A DNA stretch of 64,000 bases from Pelagibius sp. Alg239-R121 (GTDB lineage: Bacteria > Pseudomonadota > Alphaproteobacteria > Kiloniellales > Kiloniellaceae): the NCBI RefSeq assembly GCF_947331435.1, contig NZ_CAMZOF010000006.1, positions 1 to 64,000 of the forward strand, read 5' to 3'. The position numbers and the translations under genes were made by a program. Below, piece by piece: positions 9,216-19,245 of the stretch (its first letter is position 1; each line of letters begins with the position of its first letter). Under the pieces are notes generated by a model. The model was not told the DNA's origin and ran no database searches. It was given only the letters and a program-made list of their open reading frames with translations.

Positions 9216-10367
9216 ATGCGAACGAACTACCCGCCACTTGATGAAGTGCGAAAAGATCTTCGAGTCAGGTGGTATCGAAGCCCCATCGGCCACGAAAGAC
9301 TTCGCGAGCTTTCGAAGCGAAGCGACCTTCAGGGATGGTTTCAGGCAGGGGGACACCTCGCTTTGTTCGCTTGCTCCGGCGCCCTTACGTACTTTTTCTG
9401 GTCGCAGCAAATGTGGCTTGGGTTTGCCCTGGCTCTTTTCGCCCATGGGACGATTGCCAGCTTCTTTGCCGGGGTGGCGCCGCACGAACTTGGCCACGGC
9501 ACGGTGTTTCGCACAAAATGGCTGAACAAGTTCTTCCTGTATCTCTTCAGTCTCTTCAGCTGGTGGGACCCGTTTGACTATGCTTGCAGCCACACCTATC
9601 ACCATCGCTACACACAGTATCCGGAAGGGGATCGTGAAAACCTGATGCCGCTCGAGCCGTCGTTGGACTTCACCTTGCTGCTGCAGATCTTTACAGCGAA
9701 TCTGTTTACGCAACCGGGCCGCAATTTTGGCAAGGGCGGGCTCTTCTCTGCGATCTTCGTCACCATCAAATCCGCCTTTGGCACAATCGGCTCCACGGAA
9801 ATTCCGAGCCGGGAATGGCTGCAGGCTTTGCACAGCGATCAGCCGAATTCTGCTCGCAAGTCGATGCAGTGGTCGCGCCTGCTGCTCCTGTTCCATGGCG
9901 GCTTGATGGCGGTTTCGATTGTTACCGGCCTATGGATACTGCCGCTACTCCTGACTTTCCCATCGTTTATAGCGAATTGGAGTGCCTATTTCGTCGGTAA
10001 AACACAGCATTGCGGCCTGCGCGAATCTGTCCCCGATTTTCGAAAGAGCACACGTTCGATCACGCTCAATCCGCTCGCGGAGTTCCTCTACTGGCGAATG
10101 AACTGGCACACCGAGCACCACATGTACGCCGGTGTACCCTGCTACAATCTGAAGAAGCTCTCTCGCGAGATTGCCGAGGACATGCCGGCCCCGCGCAGCC
10201 TGTGGGGCGCCTGGCGCGAAATGCGTGAGACCTGGCGGCGGCAACAGACCGACCCGGACTATCAATTCGACACACCCTTGCCGGCGAACGCGAAAACCCG
10301 CCGGACCGATACACCGGATGAGCTTGAGAGTTCTATCGGGGAGTTGGCTCCCAAGAATTTGAAGTAA
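9216..10367 (+). CDS. Membrane fatty-acid desaturase family protein
   Basis: 383 residues with several hydrophobic segments. The three histidine boxes that bind the di-iron centre are HELGH (90-94), HTYHH (126-130) and HTEHH (298-302), with an extra QHC near 265. These are the hallmarks of membrane-bound desaturases and hydroxylases acting on acyl chains or related substrates. The exact substrate cannot be read from the sequence. ATG start; no obvious operon partner. Confidence 0.88.
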   Translation: MRTNYPPLDEVRKDLRVRWYRSPIGHERLRELSKRSDLQGWFQAGGHLALFACSGALTYFFWSQQMWLGFALALFAHGTIASFFAGVAPHELGHGTVFRTKWLNKFFLYLFSLFSWWDPFDYACSHTYHHRYTQYPEGDRENLMPLEPSLDFTLLLQIFTANLFTQPGRNFGKGGLFSAIFVTIKSAFGTIGSTEIPSREWLQALHSDQPNSARKSMQWSRLLLLFHGGLMAVSIVTGLWILPLLLTFPSFIANWSAYFVGKTQHCGLRESVPDFRKSTRSITLNPLAEFLYWRMNWHTEHHMYAGVPCYNLKKLSREIAEDMPAPRSLWGAWREMRETWRRQQTDPDYQFDTPLPANAKTRRTDTPDELESSIGELAPKNLK

Positions 10368-10472
10368 GAGGGGGAACGCGCTGTATTGAGCATAGGTGCG
10401 ATCGAGGAGAGGTAAAGCGAGCCAAACACACAACAGAGTATCCATTGCGATTGGAGTAATCTGTTTTAATCT

Positions 10473-11249
10473 CTATCCCGTTCCCGGCCAATAGTGGCTG
10501 TCGGGCGTAGCGCGGGGGCCGAAAATCGCCTGACCGACCCGCACGAGGGTCGAGCCTTCCTCGATCGCGAACTCGAAATCACCGGACATGCCCATGGAGA
10601 GTTCGTCGAAGGACAGGCCTGCCGGCGCGTCCTGTTGTAGCTGTTCCCGAAGATTGCGCATGCGCCGGAAACAGGCCCGCACACGATGCTGGTCCTGTGA
10701 AAAGAGGGCGAGGGTCATGAGGCCGCGCACGCGAAGAGTCTCGAAAGCAGGAAGCTGCCTGACGAACGCCAGCACCTCTTCCGGCGGCAGGCCGAACTTG
10801 CTTTCCTCGTTCGAGGAGTTGACCTGAACGAAGACATCAAGACTGCGCCCCTCGATCTGCAGCCGCCGGTCCAGCGCGCCTGCCAGTTTGAGGGAATCCA
10901 GCGCCTGAAACTCATGGGCAAAGCGCGCCACGTACTTGGCCTTGTTGCTCTGGAGATGACCGATAATCGACCACTTTAGGCCGGTGAGGTCGATCATGGA
11001 CTCCGCCTTCTCCTGGGCCTCCTGAACCTTATTCTCTCCGAGAAAGCGGCAGCCGGCGGCATAGGCCATCCGAATCCGTTCTTCCGGAACGGTTTTGCTC
11101 ACGGGGAGCAGGCGGACCTCGCCCGGATCGCGGCTGCTGCGCTCGCAGGCAGCGTTAATCTTTTGCTGGACGGCATCCAGATTTTTGCGGAACTGGGTGA
11201 CGCTAGATGCGGCTTCTGCCGGGACGGTGGATTTAGTAGCTTCCTGCAT
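10473..11249 (-). CDS. YggS/PROSC family PLP homeostasis protein
   Basis: 258 residues, slightly longer than the usual 230 owing to an N-terminal extension. It is an alanine-racemase-like barrel that carries PLP without known catalysis and helps balance B6 vitamers. PLP lysine K52 in LLPVSKTVP; the family motif GENKVQEA, the HLQSNK segment, LMTL and the phosphate-binding SMGMSGDFEFAIEEGST are all present. Transcribed in the same direction as the gene at 11279. Confidence 0.93.
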   Translation of the reverse strand: MQEATKSTVPAEAASSVTQFRKNLDAVQQKINAACERSSRDPGEVRLLPVSKTVPEERIRMAYAAGCRFLGENKVQEAQEKAESMIDLTGLKWSIIGHLQSNKAKYVARFAHEFQALDSLKLAGALDRRLQIEGRSLDVFVQVNSSNEESKFGLPPEEVLAFVRQLPAFETLRVRGLMTLALFSQDQHRVRACFRRMRNLREQLQQDAPAGLSFDELSMGMSGDFEFAIEEGSTLVRVGQAIFGPRATPDSHYWPGTG

Positions 11250-11278
11250 AGGAACGACTCAACGGGAATTTGACTCTC

Positions 11279-12367
11279 TCAGCAAGAGGTAGCTTGTGCA
11301 GCGGCTGATGCGAAGTGCCACTTGCCGTTTTGCAGGAGGGCCATGTCGGTTTCAGCGGGCCGCAGCACATAGTCTCCGGAGAGGTTCGCAATCAGCCAGT
11401 CTATATCTTCCTCTGTCGCGCGGTTGCTCGGACGCCGTTGCGGAAAGATTGCTTTCAGGCCATTGGCTGTCTCTTCCGCGATGGAGAACCGGAAAACGTA
11501 TTCGGGCGTTAAGCCCATGCGCAGATCCGAGACAACCACCCGGCCATCCTCACGGTCAATCCGGTAAAAACCTTTACTGAATTCCGCCAGTTTCTGCAGG
11601 CTCGACGCGTCATCGAGACAGCCGATGGATCTGGCGCCGCGGGGGTGCGCATAGGCGGTGATGCTGTCCGTGTCGCCCAGCAAGGGGATGTAGAGATTAT
11701 AGTAGCGGTCGCCGTCGATGGCGGTGGCTTTCCAGAAAATGCTGTTGAAAGGTGCGGCCGTCGCGATGATGCGCTCGGGCACGATATCCTGGCGGGCCAG
11801 GACATCGCTGGCTTTCGAGAGGGCGATCTGCTGTGCGATCAGGCCCCAAGCCATATAGGCCGTCGAGATCGCCAGGCTGAAGGTGACCGCGCGTCTCAAT
11901 CGTGCCGACCAGGAACCGACGCATAGGGCCCAGATAGTGATGACAAGAAGGGGCAGCGTATAAAGCGGATCGATAATGAAAATCGACCCGGTGCCGAGCG
12001 GTTCCTTCCAGACCGGCCAGAAGAGCTTGGTGCCGTAAATGGTTGCCGCGTCGATCAGGGCGTGAGTCGCGAAGCAAAGATAGATGGCCAGATAGGTCAG
12101 GATGCGCTGGTCGCGCAGACCCTTGAACAGGCGAATCAGTCCTTCACCGAAGAGTGGTGTCACCAGGGCTTGCAGGATCAGCGAGTGGGTTGCACCTCGG
12201 TGCAGGATGAAGGAATCAATCGGATCATCGAAAGGATACAGGACATCCAGGTCCGGTACCGTGCCCAGAAGTCCACCGGTGATCGCCGCCTTACGCGGCC
12301 CTATCTTGCGGCCGAGGACGGCCAGCCCGACGCCGGAGCCGAGTACGAACTGAGTGACTGAATCCAT
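11279..12367 (-). CDS. Inner-membrane metal-dependent hydrolase, YdjM/DUF457 family
   Basis: 362 residues. The N-terminus DSVTQFVLGSGVGLAVLG, the acidic PDLD and HRGATHSL motif (a probable metal site) are typical of this membrane family, which includes the LexA-regulated YdjM. Several transmembrane helices fill the first 200 residues and a soluble domain follows. The biochemical activity of the family is not well defined. It begins 79 bp from the neighbouring DUF6064 gene, likely one transcription unit. Confidence 0.8.
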   Translation of the reverse strand: MDSVTQFVLGSGVGLAVLGRKIGPRKAAITGGLLGTVPDLDVLYPFDDPIDSFILHRGATHSLILQALVTPLFGEGLIRLFKGLRDQRILTYLAIYLCFATHALIDAATIYGTKLFWPVWKEPLGTGSIFIIDPLYTLPLLVITIWALCVGSWSARLRRAVTFSLAISTAYMAWGLIAQQIALSKASDVLARQDIVPERIIATAAPFNSIFWKATAIDGDRYYNLYIPLLGDTDSITAYAHPRGARSIGCLDDASSLQKLAEFSKGFYRIDREDGRVVVSDLRMGLTPEYVFRFSIAEETANGLKAIFPQRRPSNRATEEDIDWLIANLSGDYVLRPAETDMALLQNGKWHFASAAAQATSC

Positions 12368-12446
12368 AAAACCTTCTGCTTACAGGATTGAAACGAGTTT
12401 TTTAGTGCGCAATACCAGTGGTCATATAGCGCGGCAGGGTCGATTG

Positions 12447-13094
12447 TCACGTTCTCGGTTCGGGATTGGATCTGCGAAAGGCAATGAGAGTCATGGCGAA
12501 AGCCAAAGGCAGCAGGACCCAGTCCTGCGGCATTGGCAGCAGGTAGGCGACGAGGGCGCCGCTCAAACAACAGAGAAGCGGGAAGATCAGAAGGCGCTTT
12601 TGTTTATCGGGTTGACAAAAACATAAGATCCCCAGCGTAAAGACAACGGTCCCGGTCGGGCTGACTCCGACCCAGGCAATTTCGGCCAAATCCTGCCCGG
12701 CAAGGATTGAGGCCAGCGGATAAAAGATCAGTGCGATCGTCAGGCAGATTAAACCCAGCCAGCGCGCTGGTTCGTTCATTGCGCGAATGGGCTTCAGCCG
12801 GTTGCTCAGGAGTCCGCGCCAGACGAAAGCCAGGCCCTGGAGTATGAACAGGACACCGAAGCCCTGATCCCAGAAATTGATCGAGGCGAAAAACTGCAGG
12901 TGATAAACGGAGCCCGTCCAGAGCCAGAAGGCCGTCAGCACAACGCCGACGCAGCGGCCGGAGTGAGGCGCGGGTTTCAAGGCGCAGAAGATAGCGATGC
13001 CCGCCAGAATGTAGGCCAGGATCTGAAACGGCCATATCGCTGCATTGTACTGCGCCAGAAAGCTGAAAAAGACTTCCGGAGAAAAGGGGATCAT
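12447..13094 (-). CDS. DUF6064-like integral membrane protein
   Basis: 215 residues, about six predicted membrane helices. The opening FSFLAQYNAAIWPFQ and the FWDQGFG segment are recognisable features of this uncharacterised family. No catalytic motif is seen. It lies 35 bp downstream of the aldo/keto reductase gene in the same direction. Confidence 0.7.
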   Translation of the reverse strand: MIPFSPEVFFSFLAQYNAAIWPFQILAYILAGIAIFCALKPAPHSGRCVGVVLTAFWLWTGSVYHLQFFASINFWDQGFGVLFILQGLAFVWRGLLSNRLKPIRAMNEPARWLGLICLTIALIFYPLASILAGQDLAEIAWVGVSPTGTVVFTLGILCFCQPDKQKRLLIFPLLCCLSGALVAYLLPMPQDWVLLPLAFAMTLIAFRRSNPEPRT

Positions 13095-13128
13095 GCGGCC
13101 GTTGCGGACATTTGGTCCGGTCGTTGGA

Positions 13129-14085
13129 TCATAAGGTTTCGATGTCGGCGATCATGCGTTTGCGTAGAGCGGCGTCGGGCATCGCGCCCCGGCAGGCCGC
13201 CATATTCTCGGCCATATGATCGATCCGTGAGGTTGCGGGAATGGCGCAGGTGACTGCTGGGTGGGAGATCACGAACTTCAGCAGGACTTGCGCCCAGGTC
13301 GTGCAATCGATTTCCGAGGCCCAGCCGGGTAAAGGATGTTTCGCCAGCTTTGCGGTCAGTTCGCCCCGGCGGAAAGGCCGGTTGATGATCACGGCACGGC
13401 CATTGTCTGCGGCCAGAGGCAGTAGACGATTTTCGGCTTCGCGATCCTGAATGTTGTAGGTCAACTGTACGAAATCGAAAGGCTGTTTCACGAGGATATC
13501 GGCGAGCTCATCGTGGCGGCGTCCATGGGAGGTCGTGATGCCGGTGTAGCGTAGCCGGCCTTCAGCCTTCCAGTCCTTGAGCGTCTCCAGATGGGCCTCC
13601 CAGTCGAGCAGATTGTGGATTTGCATGAGATCGAACTGCTGCTCGCCCCAAAGGCTTTCCGATTCCCGCATCTGGCGGACTCCGAGCCACTTGGAGACGG
13701 TCCAGACCTTGGTCGCTGAAAAGAGAGGCTTCCGGTCGCCGATCCGATCCATGCAGTAGCCGATCACCTCTTCCGACGACCCGTACATCGGTGACGAGTC
13801 GACCATGGCGCCACCGGCAGCAAAGAAGGTCTTCAGGATCTCAGTGCGCTGTTCCCGGAGCTTTTCATCGTTGCCGACGTTAAAGGTGATCCAGGTCCCC
13901 ATACCGACGGCCGGAATTTGCTCGCCTGTAGCCGGAATTGCATGAGTGAGGAGTGTCGGCGCTGGATCTGCTGCCATAACGGAAGAGGGTAGGATGCGGC
14001 TCGCCAGCATCTGACCGGCAAGCGCCGAAGCGGAAGCCATCATGCCTCGCCGGCTTATTCTCCTGACCGTCGTCCGATCGATCAT
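13129..14085 (-). CDS. Aldo/keto reductase with twin-arginine signal
   Basis: 318 residues. The N-terminus RRISRRGMMASASALAGQ is a Tat-type signal, suggesting export of a folded, cofactor-loaded enzyme. The barrel domain follows, with GMGTWITFNVG, DSSPMYGSSEE (catalytic Asp and Tyr), the FSATKVW lysine and LMQIHNL histidine. NAD(P)H-dependent reduction of a carbonyl is the family role. The gene starts 141 bp from the divergent formylglycine-type gene. The substrate is unknown. Confidence 0.85.
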   Translation of the reverse strand: MIDRTTVRRISRRGMMASASALAGQMLASRILPSSVMAADPAPTLLTHAIPATGEQIPAVGMGTWITFNVGNDEKLREQRTEILKTFFAAGGAMVDSSPMYGSSEEVIGYCMDRIGDRKPLFSATKVWTVSKWLGVRQMRESESLWGEQQFDLMQIHNLLDWEAHLETLKDWKAEGRLRYTGITTSHGRRHDELADILVKQPFDFVQLTYNIQDREAENRLLPLAADNGRAVIINRPFRRGELTAKLAKHPLPGWASEIDCTTWAQVLLKFVISHPAVTCAIPATSRIDHMAENMAACRGAMPDAALRKRMIADIETL

Positions 14086-14226
14086 CGTTCACCTATGCCG
14101 TCGTCTTGTTGTCTGATTTCGCCATTTTGCCAGAAACGGCCTGCATCTTCGATCAAGATTCCGCGACCTCAGCACAAGTTGCTCTTTGTTGAGTCATACT
14201 CCGGCGTCGGTATTGGGGAGTGGGGC

Positions 14227-15039
14227 ATGCGGATTGCGTTTCTTCTGACAATTGTATGGCTTTTTGTTTCCCTGAGCGACTTTACCAGGGCCGCGGCCAG
14301 TGACTTCGATTTGGTCGAGGTTCCTGCAGGACGTGTGCAACTGGGCGATGCTCAGGGTGACGACAACGAGGTTGTCCGGAAATTCGACATTGTGGCCTTT
14401 CGCATTATGCGCCTGGAAGTCACTAACGCTCAGTTCCGCCGTTTCGTCGCAGAAAGCGGATATCGCACGACCGTGGAACAGAAAGGCGCAGGGTTTGTGT
14501 GGTGGTCCCGCTGGGATCTTCTGACGGGCGCCGACTGGCGGCGACCGCAAGGCCCCGGCAGCACGATTGCAGACAAGGCAGAGCATCCGGTCGTGCAAAT
14601 TTCAGCACAGGATGGCGATGCTTTTTGCCGCCACTACGGTTTGCGCCTGCCAAGTGACGAGGAGTGGGAGTATGCCGCGCGTGGGACCGATGGCCGCCGG
14701 TTCCCCTGGGGAAACAATGCGCCCGTGTCATCTGGCGAAAAGCTGGCCAATGCGGGAACCATCGACTGCTGTGGGCCGGATGATGGTGACGGCTTTGATC
14801 GTACGGCGCCGGTTGGAAGCTTTCCTGCGGGCCGGTCGCCGTTCGGTCTGCTCGATATGGCCGGCAATGTCTGGGAATGGACCGCGAGCAGCTTTCCGGG
14901 AAGACCAGACGAGCGTGCCTTGCGCGGCGGTGGCTGGGGCAACAATCCCTATTGCCTGCGAACGGCGTACCGTCACGGCAATCCGCCGACCATTGGACTC
15001 GACATGGTTGGGTTCCGTTGCGCCGCGGACAGTGGGTGA
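14227..15039 (+). CDS. Formylglycine-generating-enzyme (SUMF1) domain protein, periplasmic
   Basis: 270 residues from ATG 14227 (GGGGAG upstream); the frame is open further 5' but this start gives a clean signal peptide (MRIAFLLTIVWLFVSLSDF). The FGE-sulfatase domain is shown by MRLEVTNAQFRRFV, LPSDEEWEYAARG, GNVWEWTAS and RGGGWGNNPYCLRTAYR. Only one of the two redox cysteines of true formylglycine-generating enzymes is present in the last motif, so sulfatase activation is doubtful. Similar proteins (NirV type) accompany denitrification genes, and the nap operon begins 150 bp downstream. Confidence 0.8.
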   Translation: MRIAFLLTIVWLFVSLSDFTRAAASDFDLVEVPAGRVQLGDAQGDDNEVVRKFDIVAFRIMRLEVTNAQFRRFVAESGYRTTVEQKGAGFVWWSRWDLLTGADWRRPQGPGSTIADKAEHPVVQISAQDGDAFCRHYGLRLPSDEEWEYAARGTDGRRFPWGNNAPVSSGEKLANAGTIDCCGPDDGDGFDRTAPVGSFPAGRSPFGLLDMAGNVWEWTASSFPGRPDERALRGGGWGNNPYCLRTAYRHGNPPTIGLDMVGFRCAADSG

Positions 15040-15088
15040 GGCTCTGACGATTCGAAAAAAAACCGCGCATAGAGCTCTCTAACAAGCC

Positions 15089-15130
15089 TTGATCTAAGTC
15101 AATGCGCCCCCGCGGCGCCAAAATTATGTT
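15089..15130 (+). promoter_or_regulatory. FNR/Anr-type promoter of the nap operon
   Basis: TTGATctaaGTCAA at 15089-15102 matches the FNR box (TTGAT-N4-ATCAA) with one mismatch. A -10-like TATGTT lies at 15125-15130. This spacing puts the box at about -41.5 from the expected transcript start near 15137, the class II activation position. It fits oxygen-limited expression of periplasmic nitrate reductase. Confidence 0.8.
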
Positions 15131-15191
15131 ATCCTCAATCGACGCTGAGAAGTCTTACGACGTCGAGCCAACAACAAGGTGAGGTGACGAG

Positions 15192-15380
15192 ATGACTGAG
15201 ACCGGCGAGAGCGGGGGTATGGCCGTGTCTGGCCAGTCACTGCGAAAACTCGAAATACGAATGTTCCTCTTCCTGACGGTCGTCCTCGCACCTGCACTGT
15301 CGGTGGCGCTGGTCGGTGGCCTGGGTTTGGCGATCTGGATTTTCCAGGCGATAGCCGGACCGCCGGGGCCGCCCGCGTGA
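15192..15380 (+). CDS. napE: Periplasmic nitrate reductase small membrane protein NapE
   Basis: 62 residues with a single transmembrane segment (MFLFLTVVLAPALSVALVGG) preceded by a charged stretch LRKLEIRMF, typical of NapE. Its precise role is unknown. ATG with GAGGTG upstream; first gene of the nap operon, overlapping napF by 4 nt (GTGA). Confidence 0.88.
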   Translation: MTETGESGGMAVSGQSLRKLEIRMFLFLTVVLAPALSVALVGGLGLAIWIFQAIAGPPGPPA

Positions 15381-15937
15381 AACCCGCGATGGAGCTTGTT
15401 CCGCATTCGGGCAAAACGTCCAACACGGCGCCAATCGAGCGACGTAGCTTTCTGCGCGGCCGTTTCAAGAAACCCAAAGAGACAGTCAAAATCCGACCGC
15501 CCTGGACAGATGAAGCCAGGATTGCAGAGGCCTGTACGGCCTGCGGCGACTGTGTTCGCGCCTGTCCGGAAGGAATCATCGTCCGGTCTGAGAACGCTAC
15601 GCCGGAAGTCGATTTTTCGGCTGGCGAGTGTAGCTTTTGCGGCGCCTGTGCAGACGCATGCCAGGAGCCGGTCTTTTGGGAAAGACAGGCTCTGCCTTGG
15701 GAGCTGTCTCTGGCGATTACCGAGACTTGCCTTGTAAAGAAAGGCGTCTACTGCCGCAGTTGCGGTGACGCCTGTGCCGAACGAGCGATCACTTTTCAGC
15801 CGAAAATCGGAGGCGAAGCCGAAATAGAGTTTGTGCAATCCAATTGCACTGGCTGCGGTGCCTGCGTTTCAACCTGTCCTGTCAATGCGACCTCTCTGTC
15901 GCCGACTACGCTAATTCAGGGAGGCGGCGTTGGCTGA
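15377..15937 (+). CDS. napF: Ferredoxin-type protein NapF
   Basis: 186 residues from GTG overlapping the napE stop; ATG 15389 is an alternative start. RRSFLRGRF near the N-terminus is followed by 4Fe-4S motifs CTACGDCVRACP, CSFCGACADACQ, a CRSCGDAC block and CTGCGACVSTCP. NapF is a cytoplasmic iron-sulfur protein thought to help mature NapA before Tat export. Confidence 0.93.
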   Translation: MKPAMELVPHSGKTSNTAPIERRSFLRGRFKKPKETVKIRPPWTDEARIAEACTACGDCVRACPEGIIVRSENATPEVDFSAGECSFCGACADACQEPVFWERQALPWELSLAITETCLVKKGVYCRSCGDACAERAITFQPKIGGEAEIEFVQSNCTGCGACVSTCPVNATSLSPTTLIQGGGVG

Positions 15938-16211
15938 AGACATCAATATTTCGAGCCTGGTCGTTCAAGTCCATCCGGAATCCATGGCCGGTATCATGAA
16001 TGCAATTGAGCGATTGCCCGGTGCCGAAATTCACGCCAGCAGCCCTCTCGGCAAAATCGTTATCGTCCTCGATCTGAATGACGACAGCGCTCTGTCCGAC
16101 CGGATTGGGCAGATCCAGAAAATGCAGGGCGTGCTGAGCGCCTCGCTGGTCTTTCATCACGTTGAAGACGCATTCGATAGCACAACAGACGCCTCGGTCG
16201 AACAGGCGTAA
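15930..16211 (+). CDS. napD: NapD chaperone of nitrate reductase
   Basis: 93 residues from a TTG start with GGGAGG 5 nt upstream, overlapping napF by 8 nt. It is the usual length for NapD, which binds the NapA twin-arginine signal. Family features: [14 protein letters not shown] and [19 protein letters not shown]. Confidence 0.92.
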   Translation: MAEDINISSLVVQVHPESMAGIMNAIERLPGAEIHASSPLGKIVIVLDLNDDSALSDRIGQIQKMQGVLSASLVFHHVEDAFDSTTDASVEQA

Positions 16212-16222
16212 GGACGAGTAAC

Positions 16223-18730
16223 ATGACACACAAAACCCCCATTTCCAGACGTGACGCGATCAAAATCAAAGCGGCGGCGGTCGCCGCGACCGCTGCTGGA
16301 ATATCCGGCGGCGCTTCTGCGGCTAACTTGGTGACGGACGCTGAAGAAACTGAACTCAAGTGGTCAAAGGCGCCCTGCCGCTTCTGTGGTACCGGCTGCA
16401 GCGTGATGGTCGCGACCAAGGATGAACGGGTGGTGGCGACTCACGGCGATGTTCTTTCGGAAGTCAACCGCGGTCTGAACTGTGTCAAAGGCTATTTTCT
16501 GTCGAAGATTCTTTACGGACGTGACCGCTTAACCCAACCGCTGTTGCGCAAGACCAATGGCGTTTACGACAAAAACGGCGAGTTCACCCCGGTTTCCTGG
16601 GACGAGGCCTTCGACACGATGGCCGAGAAGTTCAAGAAGACGTTGAAGGAGAAGGGGCCGACGGCGATCGGCATGTTCGGGTCGGGGCAGTGGACGGTTT
16701 GGGAAGGCTACGCCGCTTCCAAGCTGATGAAGGCCGGTTTCCGCTCCAACAATATCGATCCCAATGCGCGCCACTGTATGGCCTCGGCGGTCGGCGGCTT
16801 TATGCGGACCTTCGGCATCGATGAGCCCATGGGGTGCTACGATGACATGGAGCACGCTGACGCCTTCGTGCTCTGGGGATCAAATATGGCAGAGATGCAC
16901 CCGATCCTCTGGACTCGGGTGACTGACCGGCGGCTCAGTGCGCCTCATGTGAAGGTTGCAGTGCTATCGACCTACGAGCATCGCTGTTTCGATCTCGCCG
17001 ATATTCCGATGGTCTTCTCGCCGCAGACCGACCTGGCGATACTGAACTACATCGCAAACCACATCATCCAGACCGGGCGGGTAAACAAGGATTTTGTGGG
17101 TAAGCACGTCAATTTCCGGCGCGGCAACGACGATATCGGCTATGGGTTGCGCCCTGACCATCCACGCGAAAAGGATGCCAAGAACCGCACCAAAGCCGGC
17201 GGTTCCAGCGAAATGACGTTCGAGGAGTTCGCCGACTTCGTGAAGGATTACACGCTGGACAGGGCGCATGAATTGTCCGGTGTTCCGAAGAACAGGCTGG
17301 AAGCTCTGGCGGAGCTCTATGCCGATCCCGACACCAAGGTTACGTCCTTTTGGACTATGGGTTTCAACCAGCACACCCGCGGCGTCTGGTGCAATAACCT
17401 CGTCTACAACATTCATCTTCTGACGGGGAAGATCTCCGAACCCGGCAACTCGCCGTTCTCTCTGACCGGTCAGCCTTCGGCCTGTGGCACAGCCCGCGAA
17501 GTCGGCACCTTTTCGCACCGCCTGCCGGCTGATCTGGTGGTCGCCAAGAAGGAACACCGCGACATCGCAGAGAAGATCTGGAAATTGCCCGAGGGCACCA
17601 TTCCGCCGAAACCGGGCTATCACGCCGTGCTGCAGAACCGCATGCTGCGAGACGGTAAGATCAATGCCTACTGGATCCAGGTGAACAATAATCTGCAAGC
17701 GGCAGCCAACATGAACGAGGAGACCTATCCCGGTTACCGCAACCCGGATAATTTCATCGTCGTGTCCGATGCCTATCCCACCGTCACCGCCCAGGCCGCT
17801 GATTTGATCCTGCCGACCGCCATGTGGGTCGAAAAGGAGGGGGCATACGGTAACGCGGAACGGCGCACGCAGCTGTGGCACGAGCTTGTGCCCGCACCGG
17901 GCGAGTCGAAGTCCGATCTTTGGCAACTGGTGGAGTTTTCCAAACGCTTTAAGATCGAAGAGGTTTGGTCCGAGGAGCTGCTTGCCAAGAAGCCGGAATA
18001 CCGCGGTAAAACGCTTTACGATGTCCTCTACCGCAATGGTCAGGTCGACGCTTTTCCAAACTCGGAAATCACCGGCGGATACGCGAACCACGAGGCCGAG
18101 GACTTCGGCTTCTACATTCAAAAGGGATTGTTCGAGGAATACGCCACCTTCGGCCGCGGACACGGTCACGATTTGGCGCCCTTTGAGACCTACCACGAGA
18201 TTCGCGGGCTGCGCTGGCCGGTGGTCAACGGCAAAGAGACGAAATGGCGGTTTCGTGAAGGGGAGGACCCTTACGTCACGCCAGGCAGCGAGGTTGAATT
18301 CTACGGTCACAAGGACGGCAGGGCGCGTATCTTTGCGTTGCCATACGAGCCCGCAGCAGAATCTCCCGACGAGGAGTATGATTTCTGGCTCTGCACAGGG
18401 CGTGTGCTCGAACACTGGCATTCCGGCAGCATGACCCAGCGTGTCCCTGAACTCTTCAAGGCCTTTCCGGATGCGGTTTGTTTCATCCACCCGGAGGATG
18501 CAAGGGAACAGGGGCTGCGTCGGGGCGATGCCGTGCGGATTGTATCCCGGCGCGGGGAAATTCAGACCCGTGTGGAGACCCGGGGAAGAAACAAGCCGCC
18601 GAAAGGCCTTGTCTTTGTTCCCTGGTTCGATGCCAGCCAGTTGATCAACAAGGTTACATTGGATGCCACGGACCCGATTTCAAAACAGACCGACTACAAG
18701 AAATGTGCGGTCAAGCTGGTGAAGGCTTGA
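16223..18730 (+). CDS. napA: Periplasmic nitrate reductase catalytic subunit NapA
   Basis: 835 residues, full length. A Tat signal (SRRDAIK at about 8-14) is followed by the 4Fe-4S motif C52-x2-C55-x3-C59 ... C87 and the molybdenum-ligating Cys in ARHCMAS (C184). Bis-MGD-binding segments such as [22 protein letters not shown] and the C-terminal [11 protein letters not shown] region are intact. It reduces nitrate to nitrite in the periplasm. ATG start 11 bp after napD. No frameshift is seen. Confidence 0.97.
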   Translation: MTHKTPISRRDAIKIKAAAVAATAAGISGGASAANLVTDAEETELKWSKAPCRFCGTGCSVMVATKDERVVATHGDVLSEVNRGLNCVKGYFLSKILYGRDRLTQPLLRKTNGVYDKNGEFTPVSWDEAFDTMAEKFKKTLKEKGPTAIGMFGSGQWTVWEGYAASKLMKAGFRSNNIDPNARHCMASAVGGFMRTFGIDEPMGCYDDMEHADAFVLWGSNMAEMHPILWTRVTDRRLSAPHVKVAVLSTYEHRCFDLADIPMVFSPQTDLAILNYIANHIIQTGRVNKDFVGKHVNFRRGNDDIGYGLRPDHPREKDAKNRTKAGGSSEMTFEEFADFVKDYTLDRAHELSGVPKNRLEALAELYADPDTKVTSFWTMGFNQHTRGVWCNNLVYNIHLLTGKISEPGNSPFSLTGQPSACGTAREVGTFSHRLPADLVVAKKEHRDIAEKIWKLPEGTIPPKPGYHAVLQNRMLRDGKINAYWIQVNNNLQAAANMNEETYPGYRNPDNFIVVSDAYPTVTAQAADLILPTAMWVEKEGAYGNAERRTQLWHELVPAPGESKSDLWQLVEFSKRFKIEEVWSEELLAKKPEYRGKTLYDVLYRNGQVDAFPNSEITGGYANHEAEDFGFYIQKGLFEEYATFGRGHGHDLAPFETYHEIRGLRWPVVNGKETKWRFREGEDPYVTPGSEVEFYGHKDGRARIFALPYEPAAESPDEEYDFWLCTGRVLEHWHSGSMTQRVPELFKAFPDAVCFIHPEDAREQGLRRGDAVRIVSRRGEIQTRVETRGRNKPPKGLVFVPWFDASQLINKVTLDATDPISKQTDYKKCAVKLVKA

Positions 18731-18753
18731 GGCTCATGAGGAGGACTAGTCAG

Positions 18754-19224
18754 ATGTTCAGATTCTCGATTGCTCTCTGCAGCCTCGTCGCAGCAGCCTT
18801 ATTGATTTTTGTGTCAGATCAGGTCTCGGCCGACGGAGTTGCGACGCTGCGCGGAGAAGCGGTGTTGAATGGTCAAAACGAAGCGCCGCGCATGATGCCC
18901 TTTATAAACAACGACATTCGGGAAGCGCGGAACTATCCGGAACAGCCGCCGGTCATCCCCCACAAGACCGACGGCTATATCGTCGATCTGAACAGCAACA
19001 AATGCCTGTCCTGTCACGCCCGTTCGCGCACCGGGGAAAGTCAGGCACCGATGGTTTCGATTACCCACTTCATGGATAGGGAAGGGCAATTCCGCGCTTC
19101 GGTGTCGCCACGCAGGTACTTCTGTAATCAGTGTCATGTGTCACAGCGCGAGGTGAAGCCTCTGGTAGGGAACGACTTCGTCGACGTCGATACCTTGCTG
19201 CTCAATCGCGCAAAACAACAATAA
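18754..19224 (+). CDS. napB: Diheme cytochrome c NapB
   Basis: 156 residues starting at ATG 18754, with GAGGAGG 9 nt upstream; ATG 18736 is possible but lacks a ribosome site. Signal peptide ending SADG, then two heme motifs CLSCH and CNQCH, with histidines HKTDGY and ITHFMDR as likely distal ligands. NapB passes electrons to NapA. Confidence 0.95.
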   Translation: MFRFSIALCSLVAAALLIFVSDQVSADGVATLRGEAVLNGQNEAPRMMPFINNDIREARNYPEQPPVIPHKTDGYIVDLNSNKCLSCHARSRTGESQAPMVSITHFMDREGQFRASVSPRRYFCNQCHVSQREVKPLVGNDFVDVDTLLLNRAKQQ

Positions 19225-19245
19225 TCCAGCCGGGAAGGCAGGCAG

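Noticed and set aside
16964-18490. 508-codon open frame antisense to napA
   Set aside because: It is a mirror of a GC-rich, strongly conserved gene; its translation has no recognisable domain while napA is intact.
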